A stretch of DNA of 64,000 nucleotides, from positions 372,001 through 436,000 of the forward strand of contig CANMRV010000005.1 in assembly GCA_947500435.1 (NCBI GenBank), in the 5' to 3' direction. Position 1 is the stretch's first letter. Each line of letters starts with the position of its first letter. Shown here piece after piece: positions 42,740-51,793 of the stretch. The notes below the pieces were generated by a model. That model saw only the letters and a list, made by a program, of their open reading frames with translations. It was not told the DNA's origin and ran no database searches. The position numbers were made by a program, and so were the translations under genes. The stretch is from an uncultured Flavobacteriaceae bacterium. GTDB taxonomy: Bacteria; Bacteroidota; Bacteroidia; Flavobacteriales; Flavobacteriaceae.

Positions 42740-43516
42740 ATGCGCCAAATTTTACTGCTTGCCTTGCTTTTATTTACCATTGCTACATCGGCCCAAACCA
42801 AATACTTTAACTCTTTTGATGATACTAAAATCGCCTATACCGATGAGGGCGAAGGAAAACCAATATTATTGATTCATGGCTTTATCAACAACCGAAAATC
42901 TTGGGACAATACTGCATTGAAAAAAGATTTGTTGGATAAGGGATATCGTGTAATTATTCCTGATTTGCGAGGTAATGGAGATTCAGATAAGCCGCACGAG
43001 GATGATGCCTATTCCCAAGATGCAGAAGTCATTGATTTGATGTTTCTCATGGTTGAATTGAAGATTAGTAAATATTGGGCGATTGGCTATTCTAGAGGAA
43101 GCATCCTCCTAGCAAAGTTATTGACCAAAGATCGTCGTGTAAAAAAAGCGGTTTTAGGGGGAATGGGAATTGATTTTACGAACCCCAATTGGCACAGGCG
43201 TACCATTTTTAGAGACGCTTTCGATGGAAAGATTACCGAAGAGACAAGAGGAGCAGTGGAATATGCAAAATCTATTGGAGCTGATTTAAAATCTCTCTAT
43301 CTACAACAAAAGCATCAATCAGTAACCTCAAAAAGACAACTTCAGGTAATAAAAGCAAAAGTTCTGGTTTTGGCTGGTGATGAAGATAAAGACAATGGAG
43401 ACCCAGCCGCTCTATCCAAAGTCATTCCGAAAAGTAAGCTTAAAATTATCAAAGGGGATCATAATACCACTCACATGTCTGAAGCTTTTTCTAAAGCAGT
43501 TATTTCTTTTCTCTAA
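42740..43516 (+). CDS. Secreted alpha/beta hydrolase
   Basis: 258 residues with a signal peptide (LLLALLLFTIATSAQ, 5-19). The fold is complete: LLIHGFINNRKSW supplies the oxyanion loop, Ser118 in GYSRG is the nucleophile, Asp214 or Asp216 in LAGDEDKDNGD the acid, and His231 in KGDHNTTH the base. It starts 2 bp after the glycoside hydrolase gene and is probably its operon partner; a periplasmic esterase acting on acylated polysaccharide is conceivable but is only inference. Confidence 0.78.
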   Translation: MRQILLLALLLFTIATSAQTKYFNSFDDTKIAYTDEGEGKPILLIHGFINNRKSWDNTALKKDLLDKGYRVIIPDLRGNGDSDKPHEDDAYSQDAEVIDLMFLMVELKISKYWAIGYSRGSILLAKLLTKDRRVKKAVLGGMGIDFTNPNWHRRTIFRDAFDGKITEETRGAVEYAKSIGADLKSLYLQQKHQSVTSKRQLQVIKAKVLVLAGDEDKDNGDPAALSKVIPKSKLKIIKGDHNTTHMSEAFSKAVISFL

Positions 43517-43644
43517 GGACATTTTCAATTACGAAATTGATAAAATTTAGATGCTTAAAAAATGGATTCTGTAATTCCACAAGGTCAATTAGTTACAGGG
43601 ATAACTTTTGATAACATTCCCAGAAACCCATCAGAATAAATTTT

Positions 43645-43652
43645 TACTTTTG
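43645..43652 (+). promoter_or_regulatory. -7 box ahead of the SerB-SerA fusion gene
   Basis: TActTTTG, a full match to TAnnTTTG, 66 bp before the ATG at 43719. No good TTG stands 17-23 bp upstream. The rest of the 202-bp gap (43517-43718) shows no ORF or strong hairpin. Confidence 0.45.
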
Positions 43653-43718
43653 AAGTTATATGTAAAGTTATTTCTGTGAATGCAGGAATCTTTTTAACTC
43701 CAAATAGGATTCAAAAAA

Positions 43719-45611
43719 ATGATTGACGTGGGAAGAAAATACGTTTTCGATTTTGACAGCACATTGACTAGGGTAGAGGCACTTGATGTCTTGGCCGAAA
43801 TGACCTTACAGGGTAATTCTAAACGTGAGCAAATTATTGAAGAAATTCAAAAAATCACGAACCTAGGAATAGATGGTGATATTTCTTTTACCGAATCCTT
43901 AGAGAGACGTATCAAGCTATTGAAGGCAAATAAAAGTGATTTGGATGGACTGGTGGCCGAACTCCGTCAGAAAATCTCAAAATCCATTGAGTCAAATAAA
44001 GAATTTTTTGAAAAGTTTTCTGATGATATTTATGTGATTTCCTGTGGGTTCAAAGAATTTATTGACCCTATCGTAGAAGAATATAACATTCCATCCGACC
44101 GCGTATATGCAAATACTTTTGAGTTTGATGAGGAAGGAAATATTGTGGGATTTGATGAGGAAAATCCACTATCTCAACATAACGGAAAAATAGAATGCCT
44201 AAAGCAAATGAACTTGGAAGGAGAGGTCCAGGTTATTGGTGATGGTTATAGCGACTATGTAATGCGAGAGGCAGGCATAGCTGATAAGTTCTTTGCCTAT
44301 ACCGAGAACGTACATAGAGATAAAGCAGCAGACAATGCCGACCATGTCACGCCTAACTTAGACGAATTTCTTTTCGTTAATGATTTACCGAGAAATATTT
44401 CTTATCCGAAGAATAGAATCAAGATATTGTTGTTGGAAAATGTACATCCAGCCGCCTTTGATAATCTTTCGGAAGATGGTTTTTCCGTAGAGCTAGTAAA
44501 ACACAGTCTTTCTGAAGAGGAATTGATAAAAAAAATAAAAGGCGTTCATGTTTTAGGAATTCGTTCTAAAACACAAGTCACCGAGAAGGTATTGGAAGCA
44601 GCCAACAAGTTATTGGTAGTCGGAGCATTTTGCATCGGCACAACACAAATAGATTTAAACAGTTGTAAACTGAAGGGAGTTGCGGTTTTCAATGCTCCGT
44701 ATAGCAATACACGTTCTGTCGTGGAACTCGCAATTGGAGAGATAATTATGCTGATGCGAAGTGTTTTTCCGAGAAGCATGGAACTTCATAATGGACAATG
44801 GCAGAAAACCGCTGTTGGTTCAAGAGAAGTCCGTGGAAAAAATCTGGGAATTATTGGCTACGGAAATATTGGTAAACAATTGTCTGTCTTGGCAGAAGCC
44901 ATCGGAATGCGTGTCTATTACTATGATATCGATGATAAATTGGCTCTTGGGAATGCGGTAAAGTGCAATACCTTAGAAAACTTACTAAATGTTTCTGATG
45001 TGGTGACACTACATATCGATGACAACAAAGCCAACAAAAACTTCATTGGTGATCGTGAAATCAATCAGATGAAAAATGGAGCGATGTTGGTAAACCTTTC
45101 AAGAGGTTTCGTGATTGATATCGAAGCCTTGGTAAATGCCTTGAAATCAGGAAAATTAGGAGGGGCAGCTATTGATGTATACCCAGAAGAACCCGCTAGT
45201 AATGGAGAATTTATGACCGAGTTGAAAGGTTTGAATAATGTTATTTTAACTCCTCATGTTGGTGGAAGCACGGAAGAAGCGCAGCGTAATATTGCAGATT
45301 TTGTACCCAATAAAATAATGGATTATGTCAATTCCGGTAGCACTGTCGATGCGGTGAACTTTCCAAATATTCGACTTCCAAAACAGAACAAGGCACATCG
45401 TTTTTTACATATCCACAAGAACGTTCCAGGGATTATGGCGAAAATCAATGAGGTCCTGGCAAAGTATGAAATGAACATTTCTGGACAGTATCTTTCGACG
45501 GATAATGAAGTAGGTTATGTGATTACTGATTTAGATAAAGAATACAATAAAGACGTTATCAAAGCGCTTAAGAAGATTGAAAATACGATTAAGTTTAGAG
45601 TGCTGTATTAG
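43719..45611 (+). CDS. Fused phosphoserine phosphatase and phosphoglycerate dehydrogenase
   Basis: 630 residues in two parts. Residues 8-215 are a HAD-type SerB-like phosphatase: DFDSTLT with nucleophile Asp11 and Asp13, Ser108 in VISCG, Lys157, and GDGYSD (174-179). Residues about 230-545 are a SerA-like D-3-phosphoglycerate dehydrogenase: NAD motif GYGNIG (380-385), Arg462 in SRGF, Glu490/491 and His513 in TPHVGGST. An ACT domain (about 555-630, with NVPGIMAKINEVL) ends it and may bind serine. One polypeptide would thus carry the first and last steps of serine synthesis. Confidence 0.9.
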   Translation: MIDVGRKYVFDFDSTLTRVEALDVLAEMTLQGNSKREQIIEEIQKITNLGIDGDISFTESLERRIKLLKANKSDLDGLVAELRQKISKSIESNKEFFEKFSDDIYVISCGFKEFIDPIVEEYNIPSDRVYANTFEFDEEGNIVGFDEENPLSQHNGKIECLKQMNLEGEVQVIGDGYSDYVMREAGIADKFFAYTENVHRDKAADNADHVTPNLDEFLFVNDLPRNISYPKNRIKILLLENVHPAAFDNLSEDGFSVELVKHSLSEEELIKKIKGVHVLGIRSKTQVTEKVLEAANKLLVVGAFCIGTTQIDLNSCKLKGVAVFNAPYSNTRSVVELAIGEIIMLMRSVFPRSMELHNGQWQKTAVGSREVRGKNLGIIGYGNIGKQLSVLAEAIGMRVYYYDIDDKLALGNAVKCNTLENLLNVSDVVTLHIDDNKANKNFIGDREINQMKNGAMLVNLSRGFVIDIEALVNALKSGKLGGAAIDVYPEEPASNGEFMTELKGLNNVILTPHVGGSTEEAQRNIADFVPNKIMDYVNSGSTVDAVNFPNIRLPKQNKAHRFLHIHKNVPGIMAKINEVLAKYEMNISGQYLSTDNEVGYVITDLDKEYNKDVIKALKKIENTIKFRVLY

Positions 45612-45624
45612 AAAATGATCTATT

Positions 45625-45648
45625 GTCATTTCTACGAAGGCGGGAATC
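45625..45648. repeat. Degenerate copy of a dispersed intergenic repeat
   Basis: GTCATTTCTACGAAGGCGGG and the following AATC resemble the GTCATTCCCGCGAAGGCGGGAATC-type element common in proteobacterial and flavobacterial intergenic regions. The left arm has decayed, so it no longer forms a strong stem. Confidence 0.45.
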
Positions 45649-45681
45649 TTTTGAATTTGATTTTTGAATTTGCGTTTGTCT

Positions 45682-46155
45682 TTATCTATGATGATAAGGC
45701 TCATTCTTTAAAATCGTAAAGGCTCGGTATATCTGCTCTACTACAAAAAGTCGAACCATTTGATGCGAAAAAGTCATTTTTGAAAGACTGATTTTTCCTT
45801 GCGCTTTTTGATACACAGAATCACTAAAACCGTAAGGCCCTCCAATCACAAAAACCAATTGCTTTATTCCGGAATTCATTTTTTTTTGCAGGTAATTTGA
45901 AAAATCCATTGAGGAGTGTTGTTTTCCATTCTCATCCAAAAGGACTAGAACATCAGTGGTATTTAGCTTTTTTAGAATAAGCTCGCCTTCCTTTTCCTTT
46001 TGCTGTGCTTCCGATAAATTTTTGGCATTTTTAATATCCGGAATAATTTCAAGCTCCATCTTTATATAGTGCTTTAGCCTATTTTCATATTCAGCGATTA
46101 ACTGTTGAAGTTCCCTATTGTCTGTTTTGCCTATGGCAATAAGCTTTATGGTCAT
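45682..46155 (-). CDS. rlmH: 23S rRNA (pseudouridine1915-N3)-methyltransferase
   Basis: 157 residues, the standard size of RlmH. The SPOUT knot is plain: VLLDENGKQHSS, FVIGGPYGFSDSVY (about 103-116) and LSKMTFSHQMVRLFVVEQIYRAF near the C-terminus. It methylates the pseudouridine at position 1915 of helix 69 in 23S rRNA, using assembled 70S ribosomes. Divergent from nadC with 70 bp between. Confidence 0.96.
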   Translation of the reverse strand: MTIKLIAIGKTDNRELQQLIAEYENRLKHYIKMELEIIPDIKNAKNLSEAQQKEKEGELILKKLNTTDVLVLLDENGKQHSSMDFSNYLQKKMNSGIKQLVFVIGGPYGFSDSVYQKAQGKISLSKMTFSHQMVRLFVVEQIYRAFTILKNEPYHHR

Positions 46156-46225
46156 GGAGCAAAGTTAAATGAATTTCCTATTTGGCTTTTGTTTTTATTA
46201 AATTAGCCGAAAGCAAAAAGTATTC

Positions 46226-47083
46226 ATGATTTCCGAAGAGCAATTCCAAAAAGAAATTGATTTAATAATAGCAAATGCCATTCGTGAAGATGTGGGTGAT
46301 GGTGACCATAGTTCTTTGTCGTGTATTCCTGAAACCGCCTCTGGAAAAGCAAAACTTTTGGTAAAAGATGACGGAATTATAGCAGGAATTGATTTTGTCA
46401 AGCAAGTATTTGCCTATGTAGACCCCAGGATAGAAGTTGAAGTTTTAATTGAAGATGGTTCTTTAGTTAAATACGGCGATATTGCTTTTTACGTTACCGG
46501 AAGTTCGCAGAGTATTCTGAAATCTGAACGTTTGGTGCTAAACGCAATGCAACGAATGAGCGCCATAGCCACCAAAACAAAATCGTATGTCGATTTATTG
46601 GAGGGAACGAATACAAAGATTTTAGATACTCGAAAAACAACTCCAGGTTTACGTGCTCTAGAAAAATGGGCTGTAAAAATAGGAGGTGGCGAAAACCATA
46701 GATTTGCCCTATATGATATGATTATGTTGAAAGACAATCATATTGATTTTGCTGGGGGAATCACCAAGGCTATCGATAAGACAAAATCCTATTTGAAAGA
46801 AACCGGTCGAGATTTAAAAATAATTGTGGAAGCAAGAAGTCTTGAAGAAATTGAAGAGATTCTAAAATCAGATGGTGTTTATCGTATTTTGATTGACAAC
46901 TTTAATTACGAGGACACCAAAAAGGCTGTGACATTGATTGGCAATAAATGTTTAACGGAATCCTCGGGTGGTATCAATGAAAAAACCGTTCGTAACTACG
47001 CTGAATGCGGTGTCGATTATATTTCTTCAGGAGCACTAACGCATTCCGTTTACAATATGGACCTTAGCCTTAAAGCAGTTTAG
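46226..47083 (+). CDS. nadC: Nicotinate-nucleotide pyrophosphorylase (carboxylating)
   Basis: 285 residues. The N-terminal DVGDGDHSS motif, LNAMQRMSAIATKTK helix, and ILDTRKTTPGLRALEKWAV active-site block with Arg and Lys residues are diagnostic for quinolinate phosphoribosyltransferase, along with VEARSLEEIEE and SSGGINEKTVRNYA of the phosphate site. It converts quinolinate and PRPP to nicotinate mononucleotide and CO2 in NAD synthesis. The start codon of the next gene follows the stop codon directly. Confidence 0.96.
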   Translation: MISEEQFQKEIDLIIANAIREDVGDGDHSSLSCIPETASGKAKLLVKDDGIIAGIDFVKQVFAYVDPRIEVEVLIEDGSLVKYGDIAFYVTGSSQSILKSERLVLNAMQRMSAIATKTKSYVDLLEGTNTKILDTRKTTPGLRALEKWAVKIGGGENHRFALYDMIMLKDNHIDFAGGITKAIDKTKSYLKETGRDLKIIVEARSLEEIEEILKSDGVYRILIDNFNYEDTKKAVTLIGNKCLTESSGGINEKTVRNYAECGVDYISSGALTHSVYNMDLSLKAV

Positions 47084-48052
47084 ATGTCCAAAGAGATTGA
47101 AGAACGTATTGAGAAAATCCCCGTCATAAATTGGCTTGCTGCTTTTTTGAAGAAGATTAAATTGCCGGCATTTGAAGGACTTTCAGCTTATGATCTTATT
47201 GAAATGTATATTGTGGGCGTAGTTGAAGGCGCATTATCTACTCGAGCCAGTTCAATTGCCTTTAGCTTATTCCTGGCCTTATTTCCATTATTGATTTTTA
47301 TGGTCACCTTGGTGCCTTTTGTTATTGATTTTTTTAGCCTTGAAAGCACAAATTTTAATGAGGAGTTTCCTCGGTTTTTAGAATCCTTTTTACCATCTGC
47401 AACGAGCGACTATTTTGAAGGAATATTTCAACAGATAAAGGATCAGAAGCGTGGCGGTTTGTTATCATCTTCTTTTCTTCTTTCCATTTTTTTAATGGCA
47501 AATGGGGTGAATTCAATTTTTAGCGGATTTGAAACGTCATATCATGTGAAATTGACCCGTAATTTTTTTAAGCAGTATGGCTATGCCTTAATGGTGGGCT
47601 TGATTCTTTCTATTTTAATTATAGTTGGCTTTGTAGCCTTTATTTACTTTCAAGTTTATGTATTGGGTTATTTAACAGAATTTGCTGCAAATACTGGGGG
47701 TTATGTTCTTGAAGAGGGTGAAATATTAGGTGTTCAAATAGGGAAGGTGCTCTTCTTTATGATTCTGTCTTATTTTACAACAGCTATTCTATATTACTTT
47801 GGAACACGTGAAGGAAAACAAGCTAAATTTTTCTCCGCGGGTGCATTGATGACTGCATTGTTATTTTTGTTGACTTCTTATCTTTTCGGAGTGTATGTAG
47901 AAAAATTTGCTCGATACAACGAATTATATGGAGCTTTAGGGGGATTATTGATATTAATGGTCTATATCTGGTTAAATTCGAATATATTGCTGCTCGGTTT
48001 TGAACTGAACGCCACCTTAAACCAACTAAGAAAAAACATCAAGAATAGATGA
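47084..48052 (+). CDS. YihY/BrkB family inner-membrane protein
   Basis: 322 residues with six hydrophobic segments after a polar N-terminal 50 residues. The family motif RASSIAFSLFLALFPLLIFMV (about 55-75) and the late GGLLILMVYIWLNSNILLLGFELNA stretch are both present. Once labelled ribonuclease BN, this family is now regarded as a membrane protein of uncertain, possibly transport, function. It abuts nadC without any gap and overlaps the DUF2147 gene by 4 bp. Confidence 0.88.
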   Translation: MSKEIEERIEKIPVINWLAAFLKKIKLPAFEGLSAYDLIEMYIVGVVEGALSTRASSIAFSLFLALFPLLIFMVTLVPFVIDFFSLESTNFNEEFPRFLESFLPSATSDYFEGIFQQIKDQKRGGLLSSSFLLSIFLMANGVNSIFSGFETSYHVKLTRNFFKQYGYALMVGLILSILIIVGFVAFIYFQVYVLGYLTEFAANTGGYVLEEGEILGVQIGKVLFFMILSYFTTAILYYFGTREGKQAKFFSAGALMTALLFLLTSYLFGVYVEKFARYNELYGALGGLLILMVYIWLNSNILLLGFELNATLNQLRKNIKNR

Positions 48053-48489
48053 AAAAGTACCCCCAAAATATCGTTCTAATTTTGCTTTTTTTTTCTGTAG
48101 GATTTGTCAATGCCCAGAGTGTTTTCGGTACATGGAAAACTATCGATGATAGAACTGGAAAACCAAAAGGTCTTATCAAAATTTATGAAAAAGACGGTTT
48201 GATGTTCGGTAAAATATTACAAGTACTTGAAGAAGGAAGAGAAGATGTTCTTTGTATCAAGTGTGATGGTGATATGAAAGACAAGCCTGTTGTTGGAATG
48301 CATATTATTAAAAAAGGAAAAGAAAACGAAGATGGCGAATGGAAGGGAAAATATCTGTTTGACCCCGAGCAGGCTATGACTTTTCGTTTTAAGATATGGC
48401 TGAATCCTGAAAATTCAGATGAATTGAAAGTACGAGGCTATCTAGCCTTTATTTATAGAACCCAAACTTGGGTTAGAGCAGAAGGATAG
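48049..48489 (+). CDS. DUF2147 secreted protein
   Basis: 146 residues with a signal peptide (ILLFFSVGFVNAQ) and a DUF2147 domain: SVFGTWKTIDDRTGKPKGLI at the start of the mature part, then GKILQVLEEGREDVLCIKCDGDMKDKPVVG, and the final YRTQTWVRA strand. The two cysteines (in CIKCDGD) are conserved and could form a disulphide or bind a metal. It overlaps the YihY gene by 4 bp. Its stop codon is embedded in the Shine-Dalgarno sequence of priA. Function unknown; related proteins bind small ligands or are exported. Confidence 0.82.
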   Translation: MKKYPQNIVLILLFFSVGFVNAQSVFGTWKTIDDRTGKPKGLIKIYEKDGLMFGKILQVLEEGREDVLCIKCDGDMKDKPVVGMHIIKKGKENEDGEWKGKYLFDPEQAMTFRFKIWLNPENSDELKVRGYLAFIYRTQTWVRAEG

Positions 48490-48496
48490 GAGGTGA
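48488..48496 (+). promoter_or_regulatory. Full Shine-Dalgarno sequence of priA
   Basis: AGGAGGTGA, complementary over nine bases to the 16S rRNA 3' end, with 9 nt from its GGAGG to the ATG at 48503. It overlaps the DUF2147 stop codon. None of the other genes checked here has more than a weak purine stretch. Confidence 0.8.
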
Positions 48497-48502
48497 GTAA
48501 CT

Positions 48503-50959
48503 ATGCAAAACTTCATCAATGTAATTTTACCGATTCCTTTAGAGAAATTATTCACCTATAAAGTAACTCCCGAACAAGCCAATTTTTTGCAATCTGGAAT
48601 GCGAGTTGCGGTCCCTTTCGGGAAATCTAAAATTTACACGGCCCTCGTTCATAGTTTACACAACACGGCTCCTGAAGTTTATGAAGCCAAAGAAATCCAT
48701 CAAATTTTAGATGAAAGACCAATAGTAAATGAGATTCAGTTGCGACATTGGCAATGGATTGCTGATTATTACATGTGTACGGTTGGGGAGGTCTTCCGGA
48801 GTGCCCTGCCAAGCGCTTTTTTACTAGAAAGCGAGACCTTGATTCTGAAGAACGAAAAAGCAGAAGTCGATGAAGGAAATTTAAAGGACGACGAGTTCTT
48901 GATTTTCGAAGCGCTACAACACCAATCTATTCTAAAAGTTCATGAAGTGGCTGCCATTGTCGATAGAAAAAATGTGCTTCCCATTTTAAACAGATTGATT
49001 GAAAAGAATGTTATCCTTTTAAAGGAAGAAATCTACGAGCAGTACAAACCTAAATTGGTGCGTTATGTCAAATTAGGATTAGATTATCAATCCGAAGAAA
49101 ACTTAGAAATTCTATTAGAATCCCTTACTAGAGCACCGAAACAGAGTCAGGTGATTTTATCTTTATTTCAATTAAAGGCCACAACAAAGAAACCGATTAA
49201 AATTTCTGAGTTGGAGTTAGCTAGTGGTGGTTCAAGAGCCGTAGTTAAAACCTTGATTGACAAGAATATACTTGAGGAATATCATATCCGAAGAGATCGT
49301 GTTGTTTATGACGGAAGTGCTGAGAACGCTGTTTTGAAATCTCTCAATGAATATCAGGAAATTGCCCTGACTGACATTCAAGCTGCTTTTAAAGAGAATA
49401 AAACAACGCTTTTGCAAGGAGTTACATCCTCAGGAAAAACGGAAGTTTACGTAAAGCTGATTGAAGATTGTATTAAAACTGGAAGGCAGGCTTTGTATTT
49501 ACTTCCAGAAATTGCACTTACTACACAACTCATAGGAAGATTACAAGAGTACTTTGGAGAAAAAGTTTCTGTATATCATTCCAAATATAGCGTTCAAGAA
49601 CGTGTAGAAGTCTGGAATAATATAGTAGCGCAAAAACCAAAAGCACAAATTGTAATTGGAGCACGTTCCTCATTGTTCTTGCCTTTTTCAAATCTAGGGC
49701 TAATCATTGTAGATGAGGAGCATGAAGGTTCTTTCAAACAGTTTGACCCCGCACCGAGATATCATGCCCGAGATGCAGCGATTGTATTGGCAAAACTTCA
49801 TGAATCCAATATCCTCCTTGGTTCAGCGACACCGAGCATAGAAACTTTTAATAATGCGAGAACCGGAAAGTATGGCTATGCAAATATTACCCGACGCTAC
49901 GGGAATGTTTTAATGCCTGAAATGGAAATTGTCGATATCAAAGAACAATCTCGAAAGCGACGGATGAAAGGACATTTCTCTGAACGTTTACTTGAAGAAA
50001 TTACGGAAACTCTTGAAGCTGGTGAACAAGTAATTTTATTTCAGAATCGACGTGGTTACGCTCCAATTGTTGAATGTACGACTTGCGGCCATTCGCCGCA
50101 ATGTCCGAATTGCGATGTGAGTTTGACCTATCACCAGTATAAAAAACAATTGCGCTGTCACTATTGTAGTCATCATATGGCCTTGCAAGAGAGTTGTCAA
50201 GCCTGCGGCAGTAGTACTTTAGATACTAAAGGATTTGGAACCGAACAAGTAGAGCAAGAACTCCACGAGTTATTCCCAGAAACCAAAGTTGGCCGAATGG
50301 ATTTGGATACAACACGCGGGAAGCATGGTTACGAAAGAATCATTACAGCTTTCGAACAACAAGAACTAGATATTTTGGTTGGCACACAAATGCTGACCAA
50401 AGGGCTGGATTTTAGAAATGTGAATCTAGTTGGTATTATGAATGCAGATTCGTTACTAAACTTCCCTGATTATCGTGCGCATGAACGGAGTTTTCAATTG
50501 TTGACGCAAGTAGCCGGTAGGGCAGGGCGGACCAAGAAGAGAGGGAAGGTCATCATCCAAAGTTATAACCCATACCACCAGATTTTAAAGCAGGTGTCTA
50601 CGAATGATTATGATGAAATGTTTAAAGAGCAATTGTACGAGAGGGAGCAATATAAATATCCGCCAGCAAATCGTATTATAAGAATAACCTTTAAGCACAA
50701 GGAGTATAACAAATTGAATGAAGCAGCGGAGTGGTTTTCAAAGGGACTACGTAATGCTTTTGGAGCAAACGTTTTAGGTCCGGAGTTTCCACCCGTTTCG
50801 CGTATTCGAAATCAATATTTGAAACATGTTTTGATAAAGATTGGTCCGAAGCAATCGGTAGGTCAGGTTAAACTTAATATAAAACGAATTGAAAAGTCAT
50901 TCAAGGCTATTGCTTTTTACCGAAGTGTTCGGGTAATCTATAATGTGGATCACATTTGA
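48503..50959 (+). CDS. priA: Primosomal replication helicase PriA
   Basis: 818 residues. An N-terminal DNA-binding region (1-100), winged-helix linker, then a helicase core from about 290: Walker A GVTSSGKTEV, DEEH (II), GSATPS (III), and LTQVAGRAGR (VI). Zinc-binding cysteines come in the CTTCGHSPQCPNCD, CHYC and CQACGS groups. It reloads the replisome at arrested forks with DnaB. It is the last gene of the run from nadC, with an unusually strong ribosome-binding site. Confidence 0.95.
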   Translation: MQNFINVILPIPLEKLFTYKVTPEQANFLQSGMRVAVPFGKSKIYTALVHSLHNTAPEVYEAKEIHQILDERPIVNEIQLRHWQWIADYYMCTVGEVFRSALPSAFLLESETLILKNEKAEVDEGNLKDDEFLIFEALQHQSILKVHEVAAIVDRKNVLPILNRLIEKNVILLKEEIYEQYKPKLVRYVKLGLDYQSEENLEILLESLTRAPKQSQVILSLFQLKATTKKPIKISELELASGGSRAVVKTLIDKNILEEYHIRRDRVVYDGSAENAVLKSLNEYQEIALTDIQAAFKENKTTLLQGVTSSGKTEVYVKLIEDCIKTGRQALYLLPEIALTTQLIGRLQEYFGEKVSVYHSKYSVQERVEVWNNIVAQKPKAQIVIGARSSLFLPFSNLGLIIVDEEHEGSFKQFDPAPRYHARDAAIVLAKLHESNILLGSATPSIETFNNARTGKYGYANITRRYGNVLMPEMEIVDIKEQSRKRRMKGHFSERLLEEITETLEAGEQVILFQNRRGYAPIVECTTCGHSPQCPNCDVSLTYHQYKKQLRCHYCSHHMALQESCQACGSSTLDTKGFGTEQVEQELHELFPETKVGRMDLDTTRGKHGYERIITAFEQQELDILVGTQMLTKGLDFRNVNLVGIMNADSLLNFPDYRAHERSFQLLTQVAGRAGRTKKRGKVIIQSYNPYHQILKQVSTNDYDEMFKEQLYEREQYKYPPANRIIRITFKHKEYNKLNEAAEWFSKGLRNAFGANVLGPEFPPVSRIRNQYLKHVLIKIGPKQSVGQVKLNIKRIEKSFKAIAFYRSVRVIYNVDHI

Positions 50960-50984
50960 ATTTAAGGCCAATCAAGATGAAATA

Positions 50985-51007
50985 TCAGGCTGAACCTGTC
51001 GAAGCCC
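50985..51007. repeat. Dispersed intergenic repeat after priA
   Basis: TCAGGCTGAACCTGTCGAAG and the following CCC (reverse complement GGGCTTCGACAGGTTCAGCC-type) matches a well-known class of imperfect palindromes seen between genes of flavobacteria. It lies between the priA stop and its terminator. Confidence 0.5.
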
Positions 51008-51045
51008 TTGCCTTTAAATTGAAAATTAATCACAAATGCTAAAAA

Positions 51046-51078
51046 AAAACCGATAATCTTTCGACTATCGGTTTTCTT
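51046..51078. terminator. Bidirectional terminator between priA and the LytTR gene
   Basis: AAAACCGATA (51046-51055) pairs with TATCGGTTTT (51066-51075), A-rich on the left and T-rich on the right. Confidence 0.85.
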
Positions 51079-51100
51079 TATGAAATTGTATCAATGAAAC

Positions 51101-51793
51101 TTAGACGTTACTTAGCGCTTCGGCCAATTCTGTCTTCTTGTTTCTACTTAATGGAATTGATCTTCCACTAACTTCAACATTTTTACTATTGAATTTCTCA
51201 ACTTTCTCAAGGTTCACAATGTAGGATTTGTGAATTCTTAAAAACTTGTCTTCCGGCAATTGCTTTTCGAAAGATTTCATTGTTGATAAAATTACGATAT
51301 TGGCTTCATCAGTTACTAATTTGATGTAGTCTCCAAGAGCCTCTATCCATTTAATATCGTTTAAGATAACCTTTCTTTTCTTTAGGTTACTTTTAACGAA
51401 GATGTGCTCTTCGTCTTCATGTACACGATTTGCCTGTTCGTACTTGGCTACTGCACGTCTAACAGATGCATCAAAACGAGCCATTGTAATTGGCTTGTGT
51501 AAATAATCTGTTACGTCGTAATCAAATGCTTTAAGTGCATAATCGGGTTTTCCGGTAATCAAAATTACCTGAGGACTGTTCTCTAAGGATTCGAGTAGGT
51601 CAAATCCGTTGATGATAGGCATCTCAACATCTAAAAAGATTAAATCGATTTCGTTGTTTTTAATACCATTTTTTGCCTCGATCGCGTTGCTGTATTCGGC
51701 CACCATAGCTAAATTCGGGTGGTTGTTGACCAACTTGGCCACTGCCATCCGCTGCATAGATGAATCGTCTACGATAATACTTCGTAATTTCAT
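51101..51793 (-). CDS. LytTR-type response regulator
   Basis: 230 residues: a receiver domain (1-120) with the phosphoacceptor Asp55 in LIFLDVEMP, Asp9/Asp10 near the N-terminus and Lys102 region (YLHKPI), then a LytTR DNA-binding domain (about 128-228, containing DYIKLVTDEANIVILSTMKSFEKQL and FLRIHKSYIVN). It would be phosphorylated by a histidine kinase of the LytS or YehU type; no kinase gene is next to it, so it is an orphan here. Its upstream region is shared with the divergent ribosomal protein operon. Confidence 0.92.
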   Translation of the reverse strand: MKLRSIIVDDSSMQRMAVAKLVNNHPNLAMVAEYSNAIEAKNGIKNNEIDLIFLDVEMPIINGFDLLESLENSPQVILITGKPDYALKAFDYDVTDYLHKPITMARFDASVRRAVAKYEQANRVHEDEEHIFVKSNLKKRKVILNDIKWIEALGDYIKLVTDEANIVILSTMKSFEKQLPEDKFLRIHKSYIVNLEKVEKFNSKNVEVSGRSIPLSRNKKTELAEALSNV

